64,000 nucleotides of DNA from UPXZ01 sp049840795. Its GTDB lineage: Bacteria; Bacteroidota; Bacteroidia; Bacteroidales; Paludibacteraceae. The notes under the pieces were generated by a model that was not told the origin of the DNA, ran no database searches, and saw nothing but the letters and a program-made list of their open reading frames with translations. Made by a program: the position numbers and the translations under genes. How positions within the stretch are numbered: position 1 is the first letter of the stretch; every line of letters begins with the position of its first letter. The DNA lies in assembly GCA_049840795.1 (NCBI GenBank), contig JASGJK010000038.1, forward strand, positions 5,720-69,719, read 5' to 3'. Positions 7,802 through 17,709 of the stretch are shown piece by piece.

Positions 7802-9001
7802 ATGAAGGATAAACTGTGGACAAGAAGTTTTATAAGTATATGTGCAGCTAATTTTCTGCTTTTTTTTACTTTTTACTTGTTGCTTCCTATACTGCCATTA
7901 TATTTGATAGAAGAATTTCACACGTCAAAAGCTGTTGCCGGATTAGCTTTGGCATCCTATACTTTGGCTGCGTTATTTATACGTCCATTCGCGGCTTTTA
8001 TGTTGGATATGGTTATGCGCAAACCGGTATACGTGCTGGCTTTTTTCGTTTTTATCGTATGTTTTGCCGGATATTTGTTTGCCACAATGTTGTCTCTGTT
8101 TATTTTGGTGCGTATTGCTCAAGGAGCAGCTTTCGGATTTGTAACCACAGCTGGTAATAGTTTGGTCATTGATATTATGCCTTCTTCGAGAAGAGGCGAA
8201 GGAATCAGTTATTTTGGCGTAGCAAATAATCTGGCAATGGTTTTTGGACCTATGATTAGTTTGCCGCTACACAATATATACGGGTACGACTTTTTGTTTT
8301 ATCTGTGTTTGCTCACCGGTTTATTGGGAGTACTGTTGGCTTTTAGTGTTAAAGGCAACAAAAAAGTGGAACGTACCAATAAACTTCCTGTTGCTTTTGA
8401 CCGTTTTTTTCTTCCAAAAGGATTGATTACCGGAATTTGTTTTATGCTCACCGCCATTCCTTATGCAACTGTTTCGTCGTATATACCGCTATATGGCATT
8501 CAACTCGGATTGGGCGACACAATGAGTTGGTATTTTTCTTTAATGGCGATGGGATTAATTATTTCTCGCCTTTTTTCCGGAAAAATGGTTGACAAGGGGA
8601 AAGTGTTGCAGGTTATAGGCTTTGGCACCGCAATTACGTTGTGTTGTTTCTTTTTGCTCTCGTCCATTCAGAATATCCGGAGTTCTACTCCTTTCGTGGC
8701 GGTTCTTTTATTTTACGGTTCTGCTATAATACTGGGATTCGGCTATGGATTAACTTTTCCGGCATACAATTTTATGTTTATAAATTTAGCACCCAACAAT
8801 AAGCGAGCAAGCGCCAGTTCTACTTATATGACAAGTTGGGATGTGGGAATTGGATTCGGCTTAATTATCGGAGGACGTATTGCCGATGGCAAAGGCGGTA
8901 TGTCGTTAGTATATCTTTTTGGTGCCATAATGTTAATGCTGTCTTTGGTTTTATCTCTGAAATTAAATGTACCTCACTACAACAAAAATAAGTTAACGTA
9001 A
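7802..9001 (+). CDS. MFS transporter
   Basis: 399 residues with 12 apparent membrane helices in two six-helix halves joined by a basic loop (GNKKVERTNKLPVAF). 'ALASYTLAALFIRPFAAFML', then RIAQGAAFGFVTTAGNSLV and 'IMPSSRRGEGISYFGVANNL', are major-facilitator features, close to the DHA1-type drug/sugar exporter group. Substrate cannot be told. Its stop at 8999-9001 is 4 bases before the next gene, so the two are almost certainly co-transcribed. Confidence 0.85.
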   Translation: MKDKLWTRSFISICAANFLLFFTFYLLLPILPLYLIEEFHTSKAVAGLALASYTLAALFIRPFAAFMLDMVMRKPVYVLAFFVFIVCFAGYLFATMLSLFILVRIAQGAAFGFVTTAGNSLVIDIMPSSRRGEGISYFGVANNLAMVFGPMISLPLHNIYGYDFLFYLCLLTGLLGVLLAFSVKGNKKVERTNKLPVAFDRFFLPKGLITGICFMLTAIPYATVSSYIPLYGIQLGLGDTMSWYFSLMAMGLIISRLFSGKMVDKGKVLQVIGFGTAITLCCFFLLSSIQNIRSSTPFVAVLLFYGSAIILGFGYGLTFPAYNFMFINLAPNNKRASASSTYMTSWDVGIGFGLIIGGRIADGKGGMSLVYLFGAIMLMLSLVLSLKLNVPHYNKNKLT

Positions 9002-9005
9002 TTTG

Positions 9006-10244
9006 ATGCAACTGTCTCAAAAATCCATATTATTTAATCCGCTTTCGATGCCTACCTACGTTATGGCAAAGCCTGTGGGTTCAATATGCAATTTGGATTG
9101 TAGTTATTGCTATTATTTGGAAAAAGAAAACGTATATCCCCATCGAAAGTCGTACCAAATGAGTGACGAAACACTCGAAAAATATATTGAGAGTTATATA
9201 CAGTCACAACCTGTACCCGAAGTGCTTTTTATTTGGCACGGAGGTGAACCGCTTCTTCGCGACATCTCTTTTTACCGAAAAGCATTGGCATTACAAAAAA
9301 AATATGGTAGAGGGAGGTTGATAGATAATAGTTTACAAACAAACGGAGTGCTGCTGAACGAAGAATGGTGTCGTTTTTTCAAAGAAAATAATTTTTTAAT
9401 CGGAATTTCTATTGACGGTACCGAACATTGCCATGATTTTTATCGTAAGAATAAAGGCGGTATAGGTACTTTTAAACAAGTGATGCGAGGCATTTACTTA
9501 CTGCAAAAATATGAAGTACCTTTTAATACACTCTCGGTCATTAACGATTATACTGTCGATTATCCGTTAGAGATCTACCGTTTTTTCAAGGAAATAGATA
9601 GTCGTTATATGCAATTCACCCCCGTTGTGGAGAGAGTACGTATACAAAATGAACCGTCAGATTTGAGACTTATGTCGCCGGAAGCTCACAACGAGTGCAT
9701 ATTAGCCCCCTGGGTCGTTGACCCTAAAAAATTCGGCGTATTTTACGTTAAAATATTCGAAGAATGGGTGAGAAACGATGTAGGGAGGTATTTTGTTCAA
9801 TTGTTCAATGCCACCTTGGCAAATACGATTGGTCAGCAACCGGGCACCTGTATTTTTTCCAAAACTTGTGGGCACGCATCGGCGATGGAGTTCGATGGGG
9901 ATGTGTACGCTTGTGATCATTACGTTTTTCCTCAATATAAATTAGGCAACATTAAGACGCAAACTGTTTTCGAGATGATGTTTTCGGAAAAACAAAAAAG
10001 ATTTGGCGCTGATAAACATGATTTACTGCCAATGCAATGTAGAGAGTGTCGATTTGTGAAACTTTGCAATGGCGAGTGCCCTAAAAACCGTATCAGCTAC
10101 ACTGCCGATGGTGAGCCCGGACTGAATTATTTATGCGAAGGATACAAGATGTATTATGAGTACACGCAACCTTATATGGAGTTTATGGCAAATGAATTGT
10201 ATGCCAAGCGTTCTCCGGCAAATGTAATGTTTTGGAAAATATAG
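9006..10244 (+). CDS. radical SAM/SPASM enzyme, anaerobic sulfatase-maturating type
   Basis: 412 residues. The radical SAM cluster motif CNLDCSYCYY (C-x3-C-x2-C) is near residue 30, followed by WHGGEPLL, and the C-terminal SPASM region carries extra Cys motifs (CGHASAMEFDGDVYACDHY; CRECRFVKLCNGECPKNR). This layout and the phrases 'FNPLSMPTYVMAKPVGSICN' and QTNGVLLNEEW match anSMEs, which oxidise a Ser or Cys of sulfatases to formylglycine. No sulfatase lies in the window, so the substrate is inferred from family only. The ATG at 9006 is chosen over the adjacent TTG. Confidence 0.85.
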   Translation: MQLSQKSILFNPLSMPTYVMAKPVGSICNLDCSYCYYLEKENVYPHRKSYQMSDETLEKYIESYIQSQPVPEVLFIWHGGEPLLRDISFYRKALALQKKYGRGRLIDNSLQTNGVLLNEEWCRFFKENNFLIGISIDGTEHCHDFYRKNKGGIGTFKQVMRGIYLLQKYEVPFNTLSVINDYTVDYPLEIYRFFKEIDSRYMQFTPVVERVRIQNEPSDLRLMSPEAHNECILAPWVVDPKKFGVFYVKIFEEWVRNDVGRYFVQLFNATLANTIGQQPGTCIFSKTCGHASAMEFDGDVYACDHYVFPQYKLGNIKTQTVFEMMFSEKQKRFGADKHDLLPMQCRECRFVKLCNGECPKNRISYTADGEPGLNYLCEGYKMYYEYTQPYMEFMANELYAKRSPANVMFWKI

Positions 10245-10314
10245 ATTTTGGGGCACTTGCAAACAATCATTTTGATAACCAGCGTATTATTGCGTTAATA
10301 GTTGCGATGGGAAA

Positions 10315-10683
10315 TTAATCCTTAAAAATAAAATACACGGCAAAAACCAAAAAAGCAAAACCAATTATATGATTTAGCTTGATAGTTTCGTTCTTGAAAA
10401 ATAAAAATGAAAACACCATAAACACAACCAGTGTTATAACTTCCTGAATTACTTTTAATTGCACAAGAGAAAAAGGTCCGCCATTCTCTTTGAACCCAAT
10501 CCTGTTTGCAGGCACCTGAAAAAAATACTCGAACAGCGCTATTCCCCAACTAAAGAGAATGATTCCAACGAGGCTCAGTTTCTGAAACCACGAATACTCC
10601 GATAGCTTTAGATGCCCATACCAAGCTAAAGTCATAAAAACATTGGAACATACCAATAACCCGATTGTAAGTAACGATTTCAT
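10315..10683 (-). CDS. DMT-like DUF486 membrane protein
   Basis: About 122 residues with four membrane helices: KSLLTIGLLVCSNVFMTLAW, then LVGIILFSWGIALFEYFFQV, a VITLVVFMVFSFLFF helix and a final IGFAFLVFAVYF. The phrases 'NVFMTLAWYGHLK' and 'FEYFFQVPANRIG' are diagnostic of DUF486. Small four-helix proteins of this kind belong to the drug/metabolite transporter superfamily. The ATG at 10681-10683 is chosen; an upstream TTG would add seven residues unlike the family. Confidence 0.85.
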   Translation of the reverse strand: MKSLLTIGLLVCSNVFMTLAWYGHLKLSEYSWFQKLSLVGIILFSWGIALFEYFFQVPANRIGFKENGGPFSLVQLKVIQEVITLVVFMVFSFLFFKNETIKLNHIIGFAFLVFAVYFIFKD

Positions 10684-10866
10684 ACATTCATTCGTTTTAG
10701 ACAATTATCATAAAAACCCGTGCCGGATATTTTTTTTGTCTTCGATCAATCTCGTTAACAGTACTTAATATCAGTATTCATACGCGTTTCATATTGTTTT
10801 TAGCCTGCAAAATTAATGTTTTATCTCCATTGTTGAAAACCGAGAGGCAATTCGGAGAAAAAAACG

Positions 10867-10874
10867 TACATTTG
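10867..10874 (+). promoter_or_regulatory. -7 box of the SpmA/SpmB gene promoter
   Basis: TACATTTG, a perfect TAnnTTTG, 44 bases upstream of the ATG at 10918. Confidence 0.55.
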
Positions 10875-10917
10875 TGTCGTTTTTTTAGAACTATTGACTA
10901 TAAACTAAAAATTGAGT

Positions 10918-12150
10918 ATGGCATTAAACTATATTTGGATTGCATTTATTCTTATTGCTTTTGTTGTGGCGTTGGTGCAAATGATTTTTTTTGGCAATAT
11001 GAATATCTTCAACGATATCCTTCAATCAATCTTCGGTTCGGCTAAAACCGGCTTTGAAGTTTCGCTGGGACTTACGGGTATCCTCACCTTTTGGATGGGA
11101 ATTTTGAAAATAGCCGAAGAGGGTGGAATGATGAAGACATTGTCGCGAATGGTTGCTCCGTTTTTTACAAAAATCTACCCCGAAATCCCCAAAGACCATC
11201 CGGCGCTAAGTAGCATCTTTCTGAATATGTCCGCTAATTTGCTGGGGTTAGATAACGCGGCAACTCCTATGGGATTGCAAGCAATGCAGCAGATGCAAGA
11301 ACTCAACCCCAAAAAAGATACCGCTTCCAATCCGATGATTATGTTTTTAGTACTAAATACTGCGGGATTGATTTTGGTGCCGATGACAGTAATGATGTAT
11401 CGTGCCCAGTTTGGCGCAGCAAATCCTGCCGATGTTTTTCTTCCCATTATTGTGGCAACGCTTTGTGCCTGGCTTACAGGACTGATTTTGGTAGCCATCA
11501 TACAAAAAATAAATTTGTTTAACCGTGTAGTAATAGGCGTTTTAACGGTTCTAATCGGCTTTATTGTAGGTTTAGTTTATTTTTTTAGTCGTCTTCCGCA
11601 AGAAAAAATAACCCAATACTCCAGTTTTGCCGCAGCGTTTCTTATATTGTCTATCATACTCATTTTTATCTATTTTGCCGCCAAAAATAAAGTAAATGTC
11701 TATAACTCATTTATTAATGGAGCAAAAGAAGGATTTCAGGTTGCCGTGGGAATAATACCCTATTTAGTCGCTATTTTGATAGCTATCGGTATGTTTCGCG
11801 CTTCGGGAGCTATGGATTTGATCGTTGACGGAATTCGTTACGCTGTGGCTCTCACGGGGGCAAATACCGACTTTGTAGATGCGCTCCCCACTGCTTTTAT
11901 GAAACCCCTGAGTGGTAGCGGTGCGCGCGGAATGATGATTGAAACAATGCAAGCACATGGTGCCGACTCGTTTGTAGGAAGGCTCTCCTGCCTTATTCAA
12001 GGTTCAACGGATACCACATTTTATATTTTAGCGGTTTATTTTGGAGCGGTAAAAATCACCAATACAAGATATGCTGTGGTGGCAGGTCTTATTGCCGATC
12101 TTATAGGTATTACAGTAGCGATATTGTTAGGCTATCTGTTTTTCCATTAA
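10918..12150 (+). CDS. nucleoside-recognition (Gate) domain protein, SpmA-SpmB fusion
   Basis: 410 residues. The N-terminal half ('FGSAKTGFEVSLGLTGILTF', SSIFLNMSANLLGLDNAATP) matches SpmA; the C-terminal half ('GAKEGFQVAVGIIPYLVAIL', LPTAFMKPLSGSGARGM) matches SpmB. In sporulating Firmicutes these are separate spore-maturation proteins; in Bacteroidota they are fused and act in a non-sporulating cell, role unknown. About ten membrane helices. The two Gate-type (PF07670-like) domains are conserved in transport-related proteins. Start is the ATG two codons after a TTG. Confidence 0.85.
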   Translation: MALNYIWIAFILIAFVVALVQMIFFGNMNIFNDILQSIFGSAKTGFEVSLGLTGILTFWMGILKIAEEGGMMKTLSRMVAPFFTKIYPEIPKDHPALSSIFLNMSANLLGLDNAATPMGLQAMQQMQELNPKKDTASNPMIMFLVLNTAGLILVPMTVMMYRAQFGAANPADVFLPIIVATLCAWLTGLILVAIIQKINLFNRVVIGVLTVLIGFIVGLVYFFSRLPQEKITQYSSFAAAFLILSIILIFIYFAAKNKVNVYNSFINGAKEGFQVAVGIIPYLVAILIAIGMFRASGAMDLIVDGIRYAVALTGANTDFVDALPTAFMKPLSGSGARGMMIETMQAHGADSFVGRLSCLIQGSTDTTFYILAVYFGAVKITNTRYAVVAGLIADLIGITVAILLGYLFFH

Positions 12151-12198
12151 ATTTTACTCGAAAAGTTTGCGAGTTATTTTTTCTTTTGAAATTAAGTT

Positions 12199-12618
12199 AT
12201 GATACATTTTATGGCAGAGGATACCGAATTTCCGAGTATTGAACAAAAAAAGGTTACTGCTTGGATAAAAGATACGGTAAATCTTTATTCAAAAAAAGAC
12301 GGTCGTATCAATTATATTTTTTGTTCTGATGAACGTATATTGGAGGTTAACCGTCAATACCTGCAACACGATTATTATACCGATATTATTACGTTCGATT
12401 ACTCGCAAGGAAACAAAATCTCCGGTGATATTTTTATCAGTTTAGATACCGTAAAGAGCAATTCCGTAGAGCAAGGCACGGATTATAAAGAAGAACTATT
12501 ACGAATAATTATACACGGTGTATTGCACTTGTGTGGTCAAAATGATAAATTACCAGAAGATAAAGCCGAGATGACACACAAAGAAAATCAGGCATTAGCA
12601 CATTATTTAGACAGTTAA
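12199..12618 (+). CDS. ybeY: endoribonuclease YbeY (rRNA maturation factor)
   Basis: 139 residues. Metal-dependent endoribonuclease for 16S rRNA 3'-end maturation and ribosome quality control. The catalytic segment reads IIHGVLHLCGQND: two His of the HGxLHLxGxxH motif are present and the third position is Asp. From memory Asp is usual in the Bacteroidota form (GYKD), so I do not read this as loss of activity. YYTDIITFDY and 'ISGDIFISLDTV' are the other family signatures. Confidence 0.92.
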   Translation: MIHFMAEDTEFPSIEQKKVTAWIKDTVNLYSKKDGRINYIFCSDERILEVNRQYLQHDYYTDIITFDYSQGNKISGDIFISLDTVKSNSVEQGTDYKEELLRIIIHGVLHLCGQNDKLPEDKAEMTHKENQALAHYLDS

Positions 12619-12724
12619 TTTTACACGAATGTTAAGTATTAACAACACGCACTTTATTTAGCAATAAATTGTTAAATTCAAATCTGTTAAATCGTTCGTT
12701 CGATTAAAATAGAAAGATTATCAT

Positions 12725-12732
12725 TACTTTTG
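12725..12732 (+). promoter_or_regulatory. -7 box upstream of the DUF6089-uppS-bamA cluster
   Basis: TACTTTTG, about 81 bases before the probable ATG at 12814. Confidence 0.5.
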
Positions 12733-12813
12733 TTGCTAATTTAAGTGCAAATCATAAAATTTATTGCTCAAAAACACGTTGTAAGTTTATCCGAAAAAAT
12801 AAAATTAATTATT

Positions 12814-13603
12814 ATGAATTCTTTCATTCTGAAAAACAACGTTTTTGAGCCTGTTTTTTACAATTATTATCGCAGAGTTGGCTGTTGCTCAAGATGCTAA
12901 AGAATACAAAGCCGAAATAGGTATTCAAGCCGGAGGAGATATTTATGCCGGAGATGTGAATACGGTTGCTCGAAAAAGCCATTTTTCAAGCAATATGAGT
13001 AATATTCAGCCTGATTTTGGCGCTTTTTTTCGCTATAAGTTTAATTCACGGGTTGCACTTCGGCTTGGTTTTGACGCTACATCGGTTCAAGGAAATTATC
13101 TGTATTCAAATGCCGAAACCGACACATACAACGTCACGTTGAATAACAACAGTATTAAAATGGTGGATTTGTGGGGAGAATACAATTTTTTTGATTACGA
13201 AAACAACAAATACAAACGCTACAGTAAAACATATTCGCCTTATATCTTTGTAGGATTAGGCTATATAATGATGCCGGCAAGTAAAGCGGAAAAAACATCA
13301 GCTTTGGCATTGCCGTTTGGATTCGGACTAAAAGTAAAATTAGCAACACGCTGGAATCTCAATCTTCAATGGAGTAACCGGCTTCTTTTTGCCGATAACT
13401 TGGAAGGATTGCCGGAGTATGATAATCCGATGCCAAAAACGGTAAACAATATGCTAAATTATGACTTATTGTCGGGTGTAACAGTGGGCTTAAGCTTTGA
13501 TTTTTGGGAAAGAGAGTGTGATTGCATAAGTGGAAGCAAAAAAGCATCAAAAGCTTATAAAGCAAAACGACCTTTAAATAATTCAAGAAGTAGAAAAAGA
13601 TAA
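12814..13603 (+). CDS. DUF6089 outer-membrane protein, probable 1-nt frameshift in the signal peptide
   Basis: From 12845 the frame reads a secretion signal core (LSLFFTIIIAELAVAQ) and then a ~235-residue beta-barrel-like protein: EIGIQAGGDIYAGDVNT, then 'GAFFRYKFNSRVALRLGFDA', PYIFVGLGYIMMP and a Cys-containing basic tail. This is the DUF6089 family, which precedes uppS and bamA in many Bacteroidota. The only nearby start is a TTG lacking a positively charged leader. An ATG at 12814 reads MNSFILKNNV in another frame; removing one T from the T5 run at 12842-12846 joins the two into a normal signal peptide. I annotate one gene with that indel. Confidence 0.75.
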
Positions 13604-13619
13604 TGTAAGAATCTATAAA

Positions 13620-14345
13620 ATGACTTCGGTTAAAGATAAAATTGAATTGAACAAAATCCCTCAACACGTAGCCATCATTATGGATGGAAACAGACGTTGG
13701 GCTAAAGAACGGGGAGAAGACGCCATTGTAGGGCATCAACACGGAGTTGTGTCGGTACGAAAAGCTACCGAAGCTGCCGTGGAATTAGGTATAAAATATC
13801 TTACATTATACACATTCTCAACCGAAAATTGGAGCCGTTCACAAAATGAAGTCGATTTTTTGATGGAACTTCTTGTAGATACTATTGAAAAAGAAACTCC
13901 CGACCTGAATAAAAATAATGTACGCATACTTACCATTGGAAACTTACACGGATTACCCGAAAAAACGAGGATGAAATTTGAACGTTGTATGGAAACTACG
14001 TCCAAAAACACCCGTCTCAATTTAGTTATTGCATTAAACTATTCCTCACGCTGGGAAATTACCAATGCCGTTCAGCACATTATTCGGGACCTGAAAAATA
14101 ATACATTAGAAGAAAAAGAAATAAATGAAAATACCATAAAAAAATATCTGACAACAAAAGATATTCCTGAGCCGGAGTTACTTATACGCACCAGCGGAGA
14201 AGTACGCTTAAGTAACTTCTTATTATGGCAGCTCGCTTATTCCGAACTATATTTCACTGAAATATACTGGCCCGATTTTAGAGAGGAACATCTCTACGAA
14301 GCCATTTACGAATATCAAAAACGCGAACGTCGTTTTGGTAAATAA
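13620..14345 (+). CDS. uppS: isoprenyl transferase (undecaprenyl diphosphate synthase)
   Basis: 241 residues. Condenses isopentenyl diphosphate units on farnesyl diphosphate to make the C55 carrier of cell-wall and O-antigen synthesis. IIMDGNRRWAKERG holds the catalytic Asp; YLTLYTFSTENW and LIRTSGEVRLSNFLLWQLAY are conserved substrate-binding segments. It lies 17 bases after the DUF6089 gene and just before bamA, a conserved envelope-biogenesis grouping. Confidence 0.96.
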   Translation: MTSVKDKIELNKIPQHVAIIMDGNRRWAKERGEDAIVGHQHGVVSVRKATEAAVELGIKYLTLYTFSTENWSRSQNEVDFLMELLVDTIEKETPDLNKNNVRILTIGNLHGLPEKTRMKFERCMETTSKNTRLNLVIALNYSSRWEITNAVQHIIRDLKNNTLEEKEINENTIKKYLTTKDIPEPELLIRTSGEVRLSNFLLWQLAYSELYFTEIYWPDFREEHLYEAIYEYQKRERRFGK

Positions 14346-14384
14346 AAAAAATAAAAATTGACAGATACACTTTTCCATAATCCT

Positions 14385-17022
14385 ATGCGATACAATAAAA
14401 CATTTATCCTTTTTATATTGCTCGTTTCAAGCCATATTATTTCAGCTCAAACCGCTAAGCAAGACACTATTTACAATTTTGAAATAGATTACTCAACTCC
14501 CAAACAATATACCATTGCCGGAATTGATATTCGAGGAGCCGAAAATTACGAAGACTTCGTTCTGATTGGATTTTCAGGACTGGAAGTAGAAAAAAAAATA
14601 AGCATTCCGGGAGAAGAAATAACAAATGCCGTAAAAAAATTCTGGCAACAATCTCTGTTTTCCGAAGTGAGAATATTTCCATCCAAAGCTATTGATGATA
14701 AAATTTGGTTAGTCATAGAACTTAAGACAAGACCTAAAGTATCTGAAATAAACTATAACGGTGTGAAGAAATCCGAAAAAGAAGATATTGACAAACGTAT
14801 TGGGATACTAAAAGACAAACAAATAACCCCCAATATGTCTGACAGGGCTAAAAAGCTAATCAAAAAATATTTGGACGAAAAGGGTTTTGCTAATGCCGAC
14901 GTAAAAGTTTATCAACATGATGACCCTGCAAAAAAAGGCTATGTGATTGTGGATGTAGATATTGACAAAAAACTCAAAACAAAAGTACATAAAATATATG
15001 TTACCGGCAACGAAAATTTATCGTTCAACAAGATAAATGCAGCGATGAAAAAAACAAATGATGGAAATATCCGAAACATATTCAGAAGTAAAAAATTTGT
15101 ACGCGATTTATACGAAAAAGACAAAGTAGCGCTCGTTGAAAAATATAATGAAGTAGGTTATAGGGACGCGTATATCGTATCTGATAGTGTCACATCGTTT
15201 GATAACAAATCTGTTGACGTACATCTTACCGTCAATGAAGGGAAAAAGTATTATTTCAGAAATATATCTTGGGTAGGAAACACGTTATATCCACGCGAGT
15301 ATTTAAGTTCGGTTTTAAGTATTAAAAAAGGAGATGTTTACAACCACAAACAATTGATGGACAGGCTTGAAGCTGATGAAAATGATGCGGTAGCCAAACT
15401 TTACCGAGACCACGGTTATTTATTTTTCCATATAAATCCGGTCGAAACGGCTATTGAGGGAGACTCTATTGATTTCGAGATACAAATGTTTGAAGGGAAA
15501 AAAGCGACTATTAATGAAGTTACCATTTCAGGCAACGACCGTGTATATGAGAATATTATCCGTCGTGAATTAAGAACAAAACCCGGAGAACTTTACAGCC
15601 AGGAAGATTTTGTTCGTTCGCTCAGAGAATTGTCACAAATGGGACATTTTGACCCGGAACAACTGATGAAAGATGCGCAATCCGGAGGTATTTTACCGGA
15701 TCAAGAAAATGGAACTGTGGACTTAAACTACAAACTCGCGACAAAGAGCAGTGATCAAGTACAACTCTCAGCCGGATGGGGAGCCGCCGGTTTGGTTGGA
15801 AGTTTAGGATTTGAAATTCAGTAATTTTGCCATTCAAAACTTATTTAATAAAGACATGTATCGTATTGTGCCTCAGGGTGAAGGACAAACATTCTCCATC
15901 AATGCGCAAACAAACGGTAAATATTATACTTCTGCAAGTGTTTCTTTCTTAGAACCTTGGCTTGGCGGAAAACGACCCAATTCACTTTCGGTATCACTCT
16001 ACTATACGAGTACATCCGATATGAGTGACCGTTATTATAACTCAATGAGTTCATCATATTATAATTATTATAACAGTTATTACGGAAGTTCTTCGTATAA
16101 TACCGATTACAGCACCGAAGTAGATAAAAGTAAATACTTTAGAACCATTGGGTTATCCGTAGGATATGGAATCCGTCTTAATTGGCCAGATGACTATTTC
16201 TCTTTGTACGGAGAATTATCCTATCAGCGCTTTATGCTCAATAAATGGGATAGAGAAATAGGATTGCCTTTCGCAACAGGAGTTTCAAATAATTTCAGCA
16301 TAAATTTCACATTGGGAAGGAACTCTACCGATAATCCGATATTTACACGCAGAGGCTCCAATTATTCCTTGGGATTACAAATAACACCACCTTATTCCTT
16401 GTTAAGCAACAAAGATTACTCAACGCTTTCAGACGAGCAAAGATTTAAGTTTCTTGAATATCATAAATGGAAATTCAGTGGGAAAAACTTCGTATCTTTA
16501 ATGCCTAATGTGACAAAAACACCAGTGCTGATGACTCGAGCAGAGTTTGCTTACATCGGTCATTATAATAAATATGCACGTACTCCTTTTGGAACTTATA
16601 TGTTTGGTGGCGACGGTATGACCGGATATGCCGGATATGCAACAGAATATATCTCTATGAGAGGGTACGAAACCGGAGCGCTAACTCCTTATGAATCTTA
16701 TACCAATTCAAGTGGGACTAAAAGCGTAAGACAAGCCGGCTATTTATATAATAAATTTACGATGGAACTTCGCGTACCTATATCGTTGGAACAAAATGCT
16801 ACAATTTGGGCACTTGGATTTGTAGAGGCAGGAAATGCATTTAGTAAAATATCGGACTATAATCCTTTTAACTTAAAACGCACTGCCGGTGTGGGAGTAA
16901 GAATTGTACTGCCTATGTTCGGAACAATGGGAATTGACTGGGGATATGGTTTTGATAAACAACAGTCTGAAACAAAAGCCCACGGAAGCCAGTTTCACTT
17001 CGTGTTAGGACAAGAGTTATAA
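14385..17022 (+). CDS. bamA: outer-membrane protein assembly factor BamA, interrupted by a 1-nt frameshift
   Basis: About 878 residues when joined. A signal peptide (MRYNKTFILFILLVSSHIIS) is followed by tandem POTRA domains to ~residue 450 and a C-terminal 16-strand barrel ending in '...FHFVLGQEL'. Essential machinery for folding outer-membrane proteins. The frame breaks at GGATTTGAAATTC (15807-15819): deleting G15813 gives GF-KFSNFAIQNLF and restores continuity between the two halves. A Gly/Ser/Tyr-rich loop (~residues 550-570) is an extracellular-loop insertion. The gene cannot plausibly be dispensable, so a sequence error is the simplest reading. ATG at 14385 gives the signal peptide; a TTG lies nine codons upstream. 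Confidence 0.92.
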
Positions 17023-17065
17023 CAAATTTCGTACTCTATTACGAACAGCTCAAAAACGGATATAA

Positions 17066-17073
17066 TAAATTTG
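17066..17073 (+). promoter_or_regulatory. -7 box upstream of the first OmpH gene
   Basis: TAAATTTG between the bamA stop and the ATG at 17132. Confidence 0.45.
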
Positions 17074-17131
17074 GCAAAGATTTTGATGTATCTATTGAAA
17101 TGAAAAACAAAAGAACTTTAACTTTATCAAA

Positions 17132-17647
17132 ATGAAAAAAATACTATTAAGTGTAAGCTTGCTGGCTATGATGAGCCTCGCAGCACATGCGCAAAAATTT
17201 GCAACCGTAGATATGGGGTATATAATGAAAAATATTCCAGCTTACGAAAGCGCTAACGAACAGCTAAATCAGGTGTCGAAAAAATGGCAACAAGAAGTTG
17301 ACGCTGCCACCAAAGAAGTACAAGAAATGTATAAAAACTATCAAACAGAACTTGTATTTATGACCGAAGATGCCAAAAGAAAAAGAGAAGATGAAATTGT
17401 GTCAAAAGAAAAAGCTGCTCAAGAGTTGAAACGTAAATATTTCGGACCTGAGGGTGAATTATTTAAAAAACGCCAAAGTTTAATGAAACCTATACAGGAC
17501 GAAGTTTATACTGCGGTGCAAGATATCTGTAACGCCAAAGATATGCAATTTGTTTTTGATAAAAGCTCATCGATGAACGCCATATTTGTTTCACCTAAAT
17601 TAGACATCAGTGATGAAGTGTTGAAAAAATTGGGTTATTCAAAATAA
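17132..17647 (+). CDS. OmpH/Skp family periplasmic chaperone (copy 1)
   Basis: 171 residues with a signal peptide (MKKILLSVSLLAMMSLAAHA). The mature protein opens with KFATVDMGYIMKNIPAYESA and has a long Lys/Glu-rich coiled coil (about 45-125), as in Skp, the trimeric holdase that carries outer-membrane proteins to BamA. Its place directly after bamA supports that role. A second paralogue follows 60 bases downstream. Confidence 0.9.
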   Translation: MKKILLSVSLLAMMSLAAHAQKFATVDMGYIMKNIPAYESANEQLNQVSKKWQQEVDAATKEVQEMYKNYQTELVFMTEDAKRKREDEIVSKEKAAQELKRKYFGPEGELFKKRQSLMKPIQDEVYTAVQDICNAKDMQFVFDKSSSMNAIFVSPKLDISDEVLKKLGYSK

Positions 17648-17652
17648 ATTGC

Positions 17653-17660
17653 TATTTTTG
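17653..17660 (+). promoter_or_regulatory. -7 box upstream of the second OmpH gene
   Basis: TATTTTTG, a perfect TAnnTTTG, just after the stop of the first OmpH gene and 49 bases before the ATG at 17710. The two paralogues may be transcribed separately. Confidence 0.5.
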
Positions 17661-17709
17661 CACTTCTACAAAAAATACATTATTTTATAAATTAATAAAC
17701 TACAAAGAA

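Noticed and set aside
9702..9935. Antisense frame inside the radical SAM gene
   Set aside because: Shadow of a well-conserved gene; no coding character of its own.
12199..12618. Inactive YbeY because the third His of the HGxLHLxGxxH motif is missing
   Set aside because: Asp at this position is, as far as I recall, usual in Bacteroidota YbeY; the rest of the protein is intact.
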